Assembly (NCBI RefSeq): GCF_003852315.1
Contig: NZ_CP027762.1
Location: forward strand, 2,337,501-2,401,500
DNA: 64,000 nucleotides
Reading direction: 5' to 3'
Source: Pseudomonas sp. LBUM920
GTDB taxonomy: Bacteria > Pseudomonadota > Gammaproteobacteria > Pseudomonadales > Pseudomonadaceae
The notes below the pieces were generated by a model that saw only the letters and a list, made by a program, of their open reading frames with translations, ran no database searches and was not told where the DNA came from. A program made the translations under genes and the position numbers. This document shows positions 44,001-59,000 of the stretch, piece after piece. Position 1 is the first letter of the stretch. Every line of letters begins with the position of its first letter.

Positions 44001-47000
44001 GAGCAGCGCCGACCTTAGCAATCAGAGCGGCCAGCTAAGCGCCGGCGGAACTCTGCAACTGCGTGCCGGGCTGGTGGATAACAGCGCGGGCGGGCGCATC
44101 AATGGCAAGGCCCTGAGCGCCAGCGTGACCGGCCTGGACCAGCACAATGATGGCCGCCTCTACAGTCAGGGCGATGTGAGCCTGGACCTTAACCGTGGCC
44201 ATTTGAATAACCAGGGTGGCGTGATCAACGCGCCCGGCTCGCTACTCTTGAGCAACCTCAGCAGCGTCGACAACCAAGCTGGGGAAATCTCCAGCGCCAC
44301 CGGTTTCAGCCTGCAAGCGGACAGCCTGGATAACACCCGCGGCAAAGTGTTGAGCGAGCAAGCACTGACCCTGCGTATCGCCCGTGCACTGGAGAACGCC
44401 AAAGGCCTGGTCTCGGCCGCAAGCCTGGACGCCCGCACCGCAAGCCTGAGCAACCAGGACGGCACACTGCGTGCCCGTGATGGCTTTAACCTGAGCGTCG
44501 ACGGCCTGCTGGACAACCGCAGCGGCAAGTTGCTGGCCAGTGATCTTTCGTTGGCGGCAGGCGGTCTGGACAACAGCAACGGTCAGGCTCAAGGCGACCA
44601 CACCCTGGCGATCAACAGCGGGGCGCTGACCAATCAGCACGGCACCCTGGCAGCGGGCAGCCACTTCACGCTCACTGCAGCGAGCCTGGATAACACCGAA
44701 GGTAAGCTCACCAGCGACGGCGCTTTGACCGCCGCAATTTCCGGGCACTTGCTTAACCAGGTCGGCCTGTTGGCGGCCACTGGCAACCTCAGCCTGAACC
44801 TGGGCAGCCTCGATAACCAACGCCAGGGACGCATCAGCAGCAAAGCCGACCTGACCCTGGCCGGCAACACCCTCGATAACCGCGCCGGCAACCTCGTGGC
44901 GGTCGGTGTGTTGAAACTCAACGCAACCACCCTGGATAACCGTCAGGGCAGCGTGTACGCGAACAATCAGCTCCACCTGTTGCTGGGCGATGCCCTGAAC
45001 AACCAACAAGGGACCTTGCGCGGTGACGCCAAGCTGGACCTGAAAGCCGGCCAGGTGGACAACAGCGATGGCGGGCGCATCAGCAGTGGCCAGTCGCTGA
45101 GCGCCAGCGTGACTGGGCTGGATCAGCACAATGACGGCCGGCTGTTCGGCCAGGGCGATGTGAGCCTGGACCTCAATCGCGGCCACCTGAACAATCAGGG
45201 CGGTGCCATCACCGCACCGGGTCAGTTGCTGCTGAGCAACCTCAACAGCGTCGCCAACCAAGGGGGTGAAATCTCCAGCAGTCGTGCGTTTACCCTGGTT
45301 GCCGAGACACTGGACAACAGCAACGCCAAGGTCCTCAGTGAACAGGCGCTGACCCTGCGCATCGCCCGCGCGCTGGCCAACACCAAGGGCCTGGTATCGG
45401 CCAAGGCGCTGGAACTGCATGCCGGTAGCCTGAGTAACCTGGGTGGCGCGGTCAGTGCCACCGAAGGCGTAGCGCTGCAGGTCGACGGTGCGCTGGATAA
45501 CCGCAACGGCAAGCTGCTCGCGCGCACCGCCTCGGTCAATGCAGGCTCCCTGGACAATCGCCAAGGCTTGCTCCAGGGCGATGCCACGCTGAACCTCAAC
45601 AGCCTGGGCGCCGTGGATAACCGTCAGGGCACGCTGTTTGGTGCGCAAACGTTCGACATCGCCGCCGCGAGCCTGGATAACAGCGGCGGCAAGTTGACCA
45701 GTGATGCTCGATTGACGGCGCGCATTGTCGGGCAGTTGCTCAACCAGACCGGTCAGTTAACAGCGGGTGCCAACCTGCAACTGGCTGCTGCCAGCCTCGA
45801 CAACAGCGCCAAGGGCAGCCTCTATGCCAAGGACCATTTGCAGCTCTCGGTCAGCGGCGAGTTGAACAATGCCCAAGGCACGCTCAACAGCGACGGCACT
45901 TTCGCTCTCACCGCAGGGCAGGTAGACAACAGCGCTGGCGGGCGCATCACCAGCCAGCAGCAATTCACCGCATCCGTTACCGGCCTTGACCAACACGGCG
46001 ACGGGCGCCTCTACAGCCAGGCGGGCGTAAGCCTGGACCTGAATCACGGCTACCTGAACAACCAGGGCGGCTTGATCCATGCTCCGGGCGCGTTACTGCT
46101 GAGTAACCTTGCCAGCGTGGATAACCAGGGCGGGGAAATGTCCAGCACCCAGGCGCTGACGTTCACCGCCGATAACCTGGATAACCGTCGCGGCAAGTTG
46201 CTCAGTGAACAAGGGCTGGTGGTGCGTATCAGCAAGGCCCTGGACAATACCAAGGGCCTGGTTTGCGCCACCGGGCTGGATCTGCGGGCGAACAGCCTGG
46301 TGAATGCTGAAGGCTCCCTCAAAGTTCGCGATGGCCTTACCGCCTACGTCGAATCGGCACTGGACAACCAGCAAGGCGAAATCCTCGGCGCCACCACTAC
46401 CCTGGCTGGCGCGTCACTGGATAACAGCCATGGCCTGATCCAGGGTGACAAGCTGCTCACCCTTGATCACTCGGGCGCTGTATCTAACCGCAATGGCCGC
46501 CTTGTCACGGGCCACGCGTTGAACTTGACGGCTGCGAGCCTGGACAACACCCAGGGCACGCTCACCAGCGACGGCACCCTGAACGCTTTGATCAGCGGAC
46601 AGTTGCTCAACCAGGCCGGGTTATTTGCCGCCAGCAGCCAATTGCAATTAACCGCCGCCAGCCTGGATAACCAGGCCAAAGGCCGTCTAACCGGCAAGAG
46701 CGACCTGAGCCTGACCGTCGGCCAATTCGACAACCGCGGCGGCAGCGTTGTGGCGACGCAGCAGCTGCAGCTTAACGGTACGAGGCTGGATAACCGCGGC
46801 GGCGGCCTGCTCAACTCGGGCAAGGCCATGACCCTCGCGGTGGACGCCCTGGACAACCGCGCCGGGGAAGTCTCCAGCGTCACCGACCTGACGCTCACCG
46901 GCAGCCAGTTTGACAACAGCGCGGGCGGCCACTTGCTGGCCAACGGCGAGATGCAACTGACCTTGCAGCGCCTGGACAACCAACTCAAAGGCATCATTTC

Positions 47001-50000
47001 CGGGCAGCGATCGATCAGCCTGAACGCCGCGCAACTGGATAACAGCGGCGAGGGCAGCCTGTACGCCAAGGGCAACCTGTCCATGGCATTGAGCGGTTAC
47101 CTGAACAACCAGCAAGGTGCTCTGCGCAGCGACGGCGGCTTGAGCGTACACGCGGCCAGCCTCAACAATGACCGCGGGCGCATCAGCAGTGCCGCGCCAT
47201 TGGTACTGGCAACCACAGATGCAATCAGCAACCAAAAGGGCGAGTTGCTCAGTGCCGTCGCCTTGACCTTGACCAGTGCCAGCCTCGACAACCAGGGTGG
47301 CAAGATCATCGGTGACGGTGCCGTGCAGGTCACCACCGGCGCCTTCAACAACCAGCAAAGCGGGCGCCTCACCAGCGCCGACCGCCTCGACCTGGCAGCC
47401 GGGCAGGTGGACAACCGCGGAGAGGGCCGCATCGCCAGCGCCAGAGCCCTCACCGCTAGCCTCTCCGGTCTCGACCAACGGAACGGCGGCGAGCTTTACA
47501 GCCTCAGCGCCCTGACCCTGGACATGAACAAGGGCCATCTGAACAACGCCGGTGGCTTGATCAATGCGCCTGGCCCGTTGGTGCTCAAGAACCTGTCGAG
47601 TGTCGCCAACCAGGGCGGCGAGATCTCCAGCAAACAAGCCTTCAGCCTGGCGGCACAAAGCCTGGATAACACCGGGGGCAAACTGCTGAGTGACCAGGCC
47701 CTGAGCCTCAAGATCGAGCAGGCGCTGACCAACCTCAAAGGCCAGATTTCAGCGGCCGGGCTCACGGCGCAAGCGGCGAGCCTGGATAACAGCGATGGGG
47801 AGTTCAGCAGTACCAGGGACCTGACCCTGACGTTGGCCGGTGAGTTGCTGAACGTCGACGGCGAAGTTTCCAGCGCTGGCGCCAGCGTGGTCAACGCCAT
47901 CACCTTGAACAACCGCAATGGTCAGGTCATGGGCGATGTGAGCCTCGACCTCACGACTCTGGGCGCGTTGACCAACCAGGGCGGTACCGTGGGCGCCGGC
48001 CAGCGCTTGCAGGTCGCTTCGGCGAGCCTGGACAACAGCCAGGCCGGTAGCCTGGTCAGCGACGGCAGCCTGACGGTGAACGTTGCCGGCTTGCTGGACA
48101 ACCAGGCCAAAGGCAGTGTGTTGGCCAAAGGGATCGTGGATATTCAGGCGGCAAGCCTGGATAACCGTGGCGGGCGTGTTTCCGGGCAAAACCTGCTGAC
48201 CGTTCGCGGCAACAGCCTGGATAACCGCACTGGCGTGATCCGCGCCAATCAGGACTTGAACCTGCACCTCGGCCAGTTGGACAACCGTGAGGGCGTGCTC
48301 AACAGCAAGCAGGCCCTTGGCGTTACCGGCCAGTCGCTGAGCAACCAAGGCGGCTTGATCAGCGCCGCGGGCCCGGTGCATTTGAGCCTGGATAACGTCA
48401 ATAACAGCAAAGGCCGTATCGCCAGCCAGAGCGACCTGGACGCCACCCTCGGCGTGTTGAACCAGCAAGGTGGCGAGCTGGTTGCCCAAGGCAATCTGAC
48501 CCTTCGCGGCACCACCCTCGATAACCGCGACGGCGGTTTGGTAGGGGCCACAAGAGCGCTGAAGCTCAAGGTCGACAGCGTGGATAACCGCGCTGGTGAA
48601 ATCTCCAGCCAGATAGACGCCGAGCTCAGCGGCCAGTCCCTGGACAACAGCGGCGGCAAGCTACTGGCCGGGACCACCCTGCAATTGACCGTGGCCCAGG
48701 TGATCAACCAGGCCAAGGGGCTGGTGTTCGCCCAGGAGGCGCGGTTTACCGGTACGCGCCTGGACAACGCCCAAGGCACCTTTGCCGGCCAGCGTGCGCT
48801 GGCAATTCAGCTGGCAGCGGGGTTGGACAACACCCAGGGCAAGCTCAGCAGCGAAGGCACTCTGACGCTGGGCAGCCAACGTATCGACAACACCGGCGGC
48901 AGTATTTCCAGCGCCGGTACACTGGGCATCACCAGCGCCAGTGATTTGCTCAACCAGGGCGGTATCGTTGAAACCGCCCAAGGCCTCACGCTGACTAGCA
49001 CCCGCCTTGACAACAGTCAGCAGGGCCTGCTCAAAAGCCAGGGCGCCGCGACCCTCAACACCGGGCTGTTCGACAACACGCTGGGCGGCCGCCTGATCAG
49101 TGCCGACCGCCTTGACCTCACGGCCACCCAGCTCAGCAACGGTGGCCGCATCGCCAGCGCCGGCACCCTGAACGCCAACTTTACCGGCCTTAACCAACAG
49201 GGCGGTGAGCTGTTCAGCAACACGCAACTGAACCTGGACATGAACCACGGCGAGGTGAACAACGCCGGCTTGATCAACGCGCCGATCCTGGTGCTGAAAA
49301 ACCTCGGCAACCTCAACAACCAGAACGGCGAGATCTCCAGCCAGAACGCCTTCACCCTGGCCGCCCGCAACCTCGACAACAGCAACGGCAAGCTGATCAG
49401 CAACCAGGCGCTGACCCTGCGCGTCGAGCAGGCCCTGGCCAACGTCAAAGGCCTTGTCAGTAGCGCCAGCCTCATCAGCCGCAGTACAAGCCTGGATAAC
49501 ACCGACGGTCTGCTCAGCAGCCGTGGCGGCCTGGATATCAGCGCCAGCGACCTGATCGATAACCAGCGCGGCACATTGATTGGCGACGGCGCCTTGCTGC
49601 TGACCGCCGCGAACCTGGACAACCGTGGCGGCGAGATCGCCGGCAAGGCCGAACTGGCCGTCAACGTCAACCGCCTCGACAACCGCAAAGGCCAATTGAT
49701 CGGCACCCAGACCCTGCACGTCAGCGGCGCCAGCCTTGATAACCGGGGCGGTCTGGTAGGCGCCACAAAAGCGCTGAAACTCGACGTAGGCACCCTCGAT
49801 AACCGCGCCGGCGAACTGACCAGCAACGCGGACCTCAGCATCACCGGCCAGCGCCTGGACAACAGCGACAGCGGCCAGGTGTTCGCGGCCAGCGGCCTGA
49901 ACCTGGCGGTCGAGCAACTGCTCAACCGCCAGGGCGGCAAACTCAGTGGCCAGCGCCTGTTGCTGACGGGCACCGGCCTGGACAACACCGGTGGCAAAAT

Positions 50001-53000
50001 CCTCAGCCAGCAACCGTTGCAGCTGACGCTGGGCGGTGACCTGGACAACAGCCAGGGCCTGCTGAGCAGTGAAGGCACCCTCGACGTCAAGGCACGCAGC
50101 CTCACTAACACCCAGGGCAGCCTCTCCAGTGCCCAGGGGCTGAATGTCGGCGTCGCTGGCCAGTTGAACAACCAGAACGGTGAACTGGTCACCGACGGCG
50201 CCTTGGTACTGAGCAGCGCCAGTTTGGGCAACCAGCAAGGCAGCATCAGCGGCAAGGGCGCGGTGGCGGTCAGCACCGGCGTTTTGAATAACCAGAGCGG
50301 CCGCCTCAACAGCGGCGACACCCTGAACCTGACGGCCAGCCAAGTGAACAACGGCGGCAGCATCGGCAGCGCCAAGGCCCTGACCGCCAGCGTCACCGGC
50401 CTTGACCAGCAGGGCGGCAAGCTCTTCAGTAACAGCAGCCTGAGCCTCGACCTGAACAACGGTCAGTTGAACAATCAGGGCGGGCTGATCAACACGGTTG
50501 GTCCATTGCTGCTTAATAACCTTACGACCGTCAGCAACCAGAACGGTGAAATCTCCAGCGCCCAAGCTTTCACCCTGGCTGCGCAAAGCCTGGACAACAG
50601 CAACGGCAAGCTGCTGAGCAACCAGGCCCTGACCCTGCGCCTGAACCAGGCCCTGGCCAACGTCAAAGGCCTGATCGGCGCCGCCAGCCTCAACGCACAC
50701 GCAGGCGCCGTGGACAACCGGGGCGGCACCTTGACCAGTCGCAGCGACCTGCAACTGACCAGCGACGGCCTGCTCAACAACCAGGACCAAGGCCTGATCA
50801 GCGCCACTCAAATGCTGACCCTGCACAGCGCCAACCTGAACAACCAGAACGGCAGCCTGCTCGGCGCAGCGGGCGTCACCCTCAGTGCCATGGCCCTGGA
50901 CAACAGCGCTGCCGGCTTGATCAACAGCCAGGGCAGCCTCAACCTGAGCGCCGCCAGCCTTAACACCGGCAGCGGCGGTGAAGTTTCCGCCAAAGGCGCG
51001 ATGGACCTGAACCTCAGCGCACTGGCACTGGCCGGCGGCCGCGTGGTGGGCGAACAGCGCGTGACCCTTGACCTGAACAACAGCGACCTGGACAACCGCA
51101 ACGGCCTGATCCTCGCCAAAGGCCCGCTGACCCTCAACCGTCTGCGCGCCTTCAACAACCAGAACGGCGAGCTTTCCAGCCAGCAAGACCTGGCCCTGAA
51201 CACCGGCACCCTGGACAACAGCGGCGGCAAGTTGATCAGCAGCCAGGTGCTGACGGTCAACGCGGCCAACCTGATCAACCAGAACGGCCTGGTCTCAGGT
51301 TGGCAGGGCCTGAACGTCGGCGGTGGTAGCCTCGACAACCGCAACAACGGCACCTTGTCCAGCCGCAACGGCGCGGTGGATGTGCGCCTTTCCGGCGAGA
51401 TGCTCAATGGCGGTGCCGGTGCACTGGTCAGCCAAGGTGCATTGAGCGTCAGTGCCGCCAGCCTCGACAACAGCGGCGGTATTCTCTCCAGCGGCGCGGG
51501 GCAAAGCCTCGTCGTCAGCGGTTTGCTGAACAACGCCAACGGTGGCCTGATCGACAGCGGCACCGACCTTGACGTGCAAGCCGCCACCCTGGGCAACCAG
51601 GCCGGCACCGTCAATGCACAGCAAACGCTGGCCGTCACCGGCACAGATCTGCACAACCAGAGCGGCACACTGGCCAGCAATGGCCGTCTGACCCTGAGCC
51701 TGCTGGGCACCCTCGACAACACCAATGGCAAGCTGGCCAGCGCTGGCGCATTGCTGTTGCAACGCGCGGTTCAGGTCAACAACCAGGGTGGCCAGATCGC
51801 CAGCCAAGGCCTGCTGACCCTGCTCGCCGGCGGTATCGATAACCGCCAGCGCGGCACCATCGCCGGCAAGGACCGCCTGGCAATCACCAGCACCGGCCTG
51901 CTGCAAAACGACGCCGACGGCTTGATCTACAGCCAGGGTGCCGACCTGCAGGTGAAGGCCGTTGGCCTGAGCAACCGTGCGGGTGTGGTGCAGGGCCAGA
52001 GCGGTTTAAGCCTGGACGTCAGCGGCGACCTTGATAACGAAGCCGGCAAGCTGCTGGCGCAGACCGGTGACGTGAGCGTCAAGGCCAACACCCTGAATAA
52101 CCAGGCGGGCACACTGGCCAGCCTCAAGGGCCTGCTGGATGCCAACGTCGGTGACAGGCTCCTCAACGGCTATAGCCTGGGCAACAAGGCTGGCGTGATT
52201 CAAGGCCAGCGTTTGAACCTGGTGGCCGGCAGTGTCGACAACCAGCACGGCCGCATCGCAGCGCAAAATGGCGACGCAGTGGTCAACGCCAACTATTTCG
52301 CCAACGCCTATGGCGGCTTGTACGCCAAGGACCTGCTACGCGTCGGTGGGGTAGGGCTGGATAACAGCTCAGGCCAAGTGGCGGCGAACCTAATTGAGCT
52401 GGGACTCAGCGGCCAACTCAGCAACCATGCGGGGATTATCGAAAGCGACACCCTGCTCAACGTGCGCGCCAACAGCGTTGATAATCAGGGCGGCCAATTG
52501 CGCGCTATGGGCGGCAGCGGCAAGACCGATTTCCAGATCGCAGGCCTATTCGACAATCGCAATGGCCGCGTTGAGAGCCGTACCAGCGACCTGACCCTGA
52601 ATGCCGCAGGCTTCCAGAACCAGGGCGGCAGTTTGCTGCACAGCGGCACCGGGACCTTTGATATTGCCACCGCCAACCTTATCGATGCCGGTGGCAACGT
52701 GGTGACGCGAGGTGGCCTGACCCTGGCCGCAGACCACTGGACCAACAGCAGTGTGATCCAGGCCGGGCGCTTGACGGTGAACGTCAATACCTTGAATCAG
52801 ACCGCCAGCGGGCAGTTGCTGGCGTCTGACAGTCTTGTCGGCAGTGGCGGTAACTGGAACAACGATGGCTTGATCGCCAGCGATGGCACGGCGCAATTAA
52901 CGCTGGCCGGCAGCTATGGCGGCAATGGGCGTTACAGCAGCGTGGGTAACCTGGGCCTGAGTGCCGGCTCAGTGAACCTGAGTACGGCGGCGAGTGTGGC

Positions 53001-56000
53001 CGGCGGACAAGACAGCACGATCAACGTCGGCGGGCAGCTCACTAACGCCGGGCGCCTGACTTCCGCTAACACCATGGCCCTCACCGCCGCAGAGGTCAGC
53101 AATGCGGGCACGCTGGCCACGGGTGCCAATCTGACCCTCAGCACCAACACCTTGGTTAACAGTAATGGTTTGATCACCAGCGGCGGCGACATGCAGTTGC
53201 TGGCCAACAGCTTCACCAACGCCTATGCCGATGTCTATGGGCTGGGTGACGTACTGATTGGCAAAGACCCGAACCAGACCAAAGCCGATCTGCTGGATAA
53301 CCGTTCGGGCACTATCGAGAGCGCTAAGAACCTGACGATCAATGCCATGACCGTCAATAACGTCAGGGACGTGCTGGAGTATTCGGCACATGAAAAAAGC
53401 TCGGTGAAGATCACCGAACTTGATTGCAACCTGATCCCGGGTGCCGGTTGTGACTTCCGTAGCAAAGGCCGTCGAAACGGCCTGTGGCAGATCGATGAAA
53501 TCGATAGCTTGAACGTTACCCGCAGCAGCGTGGCTTCGGGGCTTAGCAGTGGCGCTGACATGCAGATCAACGCCCAGACCCTCAACAACCTGAGCAGCAC
53601 CATTGCCGCGACGGGCAACCTCACCGCCAACGCGACCACCATCAATAACCAGGGCGTGCAAGCCCAGGCGATCAAGACCACTCGCACCTACTGGAACTTT
53701 GTCTCGCAGATTTTCCAGGCCTTGCCGGCGGCCGCCAACTTCAACGCCAAAAATAGCCCCACGCCATCGGCGACCGTCGAGGCAGACCTCAGTTATTTCC
53801 TGAGCCTCATGGGCGGCGGCAAGCTCTCGCAAACCATCACCACCCTTAAAAGCGATGGCCAGTCCTACGATGCAGTCATCCAGGCCGGTGGCAACGTTGC
53901 GCTTAATGCAGCCCAGAACATCAACAACAGTGTGGTTCGTCCTTACTATGCCTATGTCGCGGCGGGCCGCACCAAGGCTGACACAGGCGCGGGTAGCGGC
54001 TACTCGACAGCGATCGCCATCAACTCGCAGTTACCACCTGATTTGGCTCAACAGCAAGTCAACCCCATCGCGCTTCCGGGCTTCAGCCTGCCTACCGGCC
54101 AGAACGGTTTGTTCCGACTGAGCGGGCAGGGCGCCAGCAGCGGGCAGGCCGCTCAAGCCAATGCAGGGCCGCAAAGCTGGACCCTTGGCGCTGCGAGCGT
54201 CGGTTTGGCGCAACGCCAGCAGAACCTTCCCGAAACCCAAGGTCGGACGATCCAGTTGGAGGAGGTCACCCAACTCGCCGCCAACAACCGCCAGGTCTCG
54301 GTGACGGCCCGCGAGGCCAGTGGAATCAATGCCAGTGCCAGCGCCATCAACGTTGCCGGCGTGGGCAGCGCCGACGTGGGAACGCTGCAACCTGGCCGCA
54401 CCAGCGGTGGCACGATCAGCCATGTCGATGGCATCGATGCCCAGACCGCCGTTGACGGCTCCCGGCCAGCGGTCGATGTGTCGCGTCCGAACGTCGACCT
54501 TTCTGGCCTGACACCCGCCGAGCGCGACGCCCGAATTGTGCTGACCACACCCGATGGCGCACCGTCTGGCAGCGCTCGCCCCGACCTGAACGTACCGGGC
54601 CTGTCGACCGTGGATCGCGATACCCGCGTTGTGGCCATTGCGCCGGGGAGCTCACGCCCCGACCTCAGCCTGCCAGGCCTGACACCGCTGGCCCACGATG
54701 CACAGGTTGCCGTCGGCACACCACCGCCGTCCGTGGTGGTTCCGGTAGCGCCGGTGCCGCATGAGACCCAACCGGCCATCAGCCCGGTTGAACAACCCGC
54801 TGCCGCGAGCACCGGCAGCCGACCTGCCGTGGTCGTCGTCCAGCCCTCCGAAGCACAACCGACACCGGTGGCCAGCCAGACCGTCAACCGGGTGCAGGGC
54901 CTGCCAGACAAGAGTGCGGTTTCACAGCCGCATAAATACTTGATCGAAACCAACCCGGCACTCACCGACATGAAGCAATTCATGAGCTCGGACTACCTGC
55001 TGTCCGGCCTGGGCTACAACCCGGACGAGAGCGCCAAGCGCCTGGGCGACGGTTTCTACGAACAACGCCTGATCCAGCAAGCCGTGGTCGCGCGTACCGG
55101 CCAACGCTTTCTCGACGGGCAAACCACCGACGAAAAACTGTTCAAACACCTGATGGACAACGCCATCGCCAGCAAGCAAACGCTGAACCTGGCCGTGGGG
55201 GTAAACCTGACTTCCGAGCAAGTGGCAGCGTTGACCCACGACATCGTCTGGCTGGAAAAGAGCGTGGTCAACGGCGAAGAAGTGCTGGTGCCGGTGCTGT
55301 ACCTGGCCAACGCCAACAACCGCCTGGCACCCACCGGCGCGCTGATTGCGGGCAACGATGTCAGCCTGATCGCCGGGCAAGACCTGAACAACGTCGGCAC
55401 CCTGCGCGCCAGCAACAACCTGTCGGCCAAGGCCGGCAATGACCTGATCAACAGCGGCCTGATCGAAGCAGGTAACCGCCTGGACCTGCTGGCAGGCAAT
55501 AACATCGTCAACAAGGCCGGCGGCATCATCGCCGGCCGCGACGTGACCATGACCGCCGTGAATGGCGACGTGATCAACGAACGCACCGTCACCGGCCACG
55601 ACAGCAGCGACGGCCTGATCAGTGAACACAGCGACTTCCTCAACAGCGCGGCGCGTATCGAAGCGGCCAACGACCTGAGCATCAGGGCCGGACGCGACTT
55701 CTCCAACCAGGGCAGCGTGCTGCAAAGCGGACGCGACACCACGATCCAGGCCGGGCGTGACCTGAGTTTTGGGTCAGTGGAGCAGGTGAACAGCAACGCC
55801 AACACCAGCGCGCGCAACAACAGCAGCTCCGTGACGCAGAACGGTTCATCGGTGACGGCGGGTCGCGACCTGTCAGCGGTGGCGGGCCGGGATTTGACTG
55901 CGATTGCCAGCCGGATTGATGCCAAGCGGGATGTGGCGATGTCGGCTATCGAGAACCTGAGCCTGGTTTCGGCGGCGGATGAGCAGCATTCGGCGTTGAA

Positions 56001-59000
56001 CCTGAAGAAGGTGAAGGCGCAGGAAGATCATGTGAGTCAGGTGGGGACTTTGGTTAAGGCTGGGGGGGATGTGGCCTTGAGTGCTGGACAGGACTTGGCT
56101 TTGACAGCCAGTCGGGTCTCCGCAGGGGATGAAGCGTACCTGTTTGCCGGAAATGATCTGAATCTCAATACCGCCGAGGATAGCGACTACTCCTATTACT
56201 CCAAAACCAAAAAGGGCTCGTGGGGTAAGAAAAGTACGCAGATGAATGAGAGTGACAGTGATGTTGCTGTCAGCTCATCCATTGATGCGGGCAAGAAAGT
56301 CGTTCTCTCGGCGGCTCAGGACATCAATGCCGTGGGTGCCAAAGTCAACAGTGGCGGGGCGCTGCTGGCTACCGCAGGGCATGACATCAATCTTATTGCG
56401 GCCGAAAATTATGCCAGCCAGGCCAGCGCTTCATCCAAGAAAGGTCTGTTTTCGAGCAAGTCCAGCAGCAACTCGAGTGGCCATACAACGCTCACTAGTA
56501 CCGAGCTAGTAGCCAAGTCAATTGATCTGCGAGCAGATAACGATATCTCTTTGGAGGCAGCCGCTCTGCGGGCAGAAGGCGCCGTCAAGCTCAATGCTGG
56601 TAATGACGTAGAAATCGGTACGGCTGAAGTGCAGCAGGCTTCAAGCCAATCCAAACAGTCCAGCAAGATCGGCGTATCGCTCACCGTTGGAATGTCTGCG
56701 TCGCAGAAAGGTCAGCAGACCCAGCAAAGTGCCTCGCAAAGCATCGGCAGCGATATCAGCGCCGATAGCTTGCAGATCACCAGCGGACGCGATACCACCC
56801 TGCGTGGAAGTACGTTGGTTACGGACCGTGAGCTAAAGATCGACGCAGGGCAAAATCTTGAAGTAATCAGCGCTGAAAACACCTCAAGCGCAAGTTCTAA
56901 GTCCAACAGCAAAAAGGTCGGGGAGGTGGGTTCCTGGTGGCAAAGTGCGACAGGTGTCGTCAAGACCAAGAAGGCTGATCAGAGCGAGACTATCCGTCAG
57001 GCCGGCAGCCAGATCGCTTCTTTGGGCGGCGATGTCAGCCTTACGGCTGGGGAGCGTTACACCCAGATTGCCAGCCAGGTTGTTGCACCTAAAGGCGATA
57101 TCGATATCAAGGCCAAACATGTAGATATCGAGGCTGGATTCGATACCTTGAAAGCAAACAACACCGCGAGCACCAGTCGCACGGCGGTTGGCGGCACCGT
57201 CAGCGTTCCTATGGTTGATGCACTGCGAAGCCTTCAGGGGACAGTTGAGTCAGCCCAACAAACAAGTGATGGCCGCATGCTCGCGCTGTCCGCTGTGAAT
57301 GCTGCCATGAGTGCCAATGCAGCGCTCGACGGCGGCCAGGCGCTGATGAAAAAAGACCTCACAGGCGTGAAGATCAGCGTCAACTTGAGCGACAGCCGTA
57401 GTCACAATGAAAGCAGCCAAAGTGGCCGCAATGTAGTTGGCAGCAGCGTGGTTGCAGGTGGTGACGTCAATATCACAGCCAAGGGCGCGGGCGCTGATAG
57501 CAATTTGAATGTGGTGGGCAGCCGTATCGACGCTGGAGGTGATGCCAACCTCAAGGCGGATGGCAAGATCAACCTCCTGGCTGCGCAAAACACTGCACAT
57601 CAGGATAGCTCCAACAACAACAGTGGCTGGAGCGCTGGTGTCGGGTTCAGTTTTGGCGGGCAACAAAACGGGTTCACATTGGACCTCGCCGCCAATAAAG
57701 GGCGAGGGATGTCCGATGGTGACGATGTCACCCAAACCAACACATCCGTCAAGGCTGGGCAGACAGTAAGGCTTGATAGTGCCGGGGATACCAACCTCAA
57801 AGGTGCAGTGGTTACCGGCCAGCAAGTTCAGGCCAAAGTGGGCGGTGATCTCAATATCGAGAGTCTGCAAGACACCAGTACTTATCGCTCGGAGCAACTG
57901 AGCGCAAACGTCGGGGTCAGCATTTGCGTACCACCGTTCTGTATGGGCATGAGCAGTGTCAGCGGTGGCATTGGCCAGCAAAAAATGCACAGCGACTACG
58001 CCAGTGTCAGCGATCAATCGGGCATCAAGGCGCGTGATGGTGGGTTCCAGGTTGAGGTCAAGGGTAATACCGACCTCAAGGGCGCGATCATCGCCAGCAC
58101 CGATAAAGCGGTAGCCGATGCTAAGAACACGCTCATAACAGGCTCGCTGACCAGTTCGGATATCAAGAACAAGGCCGACTATGACGCTACCAGCATCAAT
58201 CTGAGCGGTGGCTACAGCACTGGCGGGAAGGTTGGCAGGGATGCAGACGGCAATGTAGATGCTACCAAGACCGGAACGTCCGCAGCCAACAAAGGCGGAT
58301 TTGGTGTGAACGCCCCCGTTGCGCTTTACGCGGGTGACAGTTCCAGTAGCAAAACCTTGAGTGGTATCAGTGGCGCAGACGTGACTGTCACTGATAGTGC
58401 CAAGCAGCAGGAATTGACCGGCCAGACGGCCGAGCAAGCAGTGGCGGCAATCAACACGGATGTATCCAGTGATCGAGACGGCAGCAATAAACTCAAGCCG
58501 ATCTTCGACGCCAAGGAAATTCAGGTCGGTTTTGAGATTACTGGCAAGTTTGTTCAGAACGTCTCTGTGTACCTGGAGTCTCGCGCGCGTGAAGTAGATG
58601 CGATTCGGAACGATGCCCAAAAGGAGTACGCCAAATCACGCGACCCTGAAGTCAACCCCACAGAACAAGCGGTGCATCGAAAGAAATACTTCGATTTGAA
58701 TAAACAGGCCAATGCCATAGCGTCCGATTGGGGAGCAGGCGGCACCTACCGACAAATCGCTACTGCTTTGGTTGCGGGGGCCAGCGGCAACGTCACCGGC
58801 GGTGGTGCACAGTTCGCGCAGAATATGGTTGTCAACTACGTCCAGCAGCAGGGTTCGGACTACATCGGCAAGTTGGTCATCAACGGGATGAAAGAAGGCA
58901 GCCCCGAACATGCTGGCCTGCATGCCATCCTTGGCTGTGCTGGCGCTGCGAGCAGTAATCAAAGCTGTTCAGCAGGGGCTCTGGGTGGGGCGGCCAGCAG

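Noticed and set aside
48661..51186. Very long minus-strand ORF of 841 codons (and several others) opposite the giant gene
   Set aside because: It is the antisense frame of the biased, repetitive FHA-1 coding region. The translation is Val/Gln/Ala-rich without domains, and the plus-strand frame has clear protein features.
42040..53300. Regularly spaced short DNA repeats that could suggest a CRISPR array
   Set aside because: They are degenerate, in frame, and encode the LDN-type haemagglutinin repeat; there are no constant-length spacers and no cas genes.
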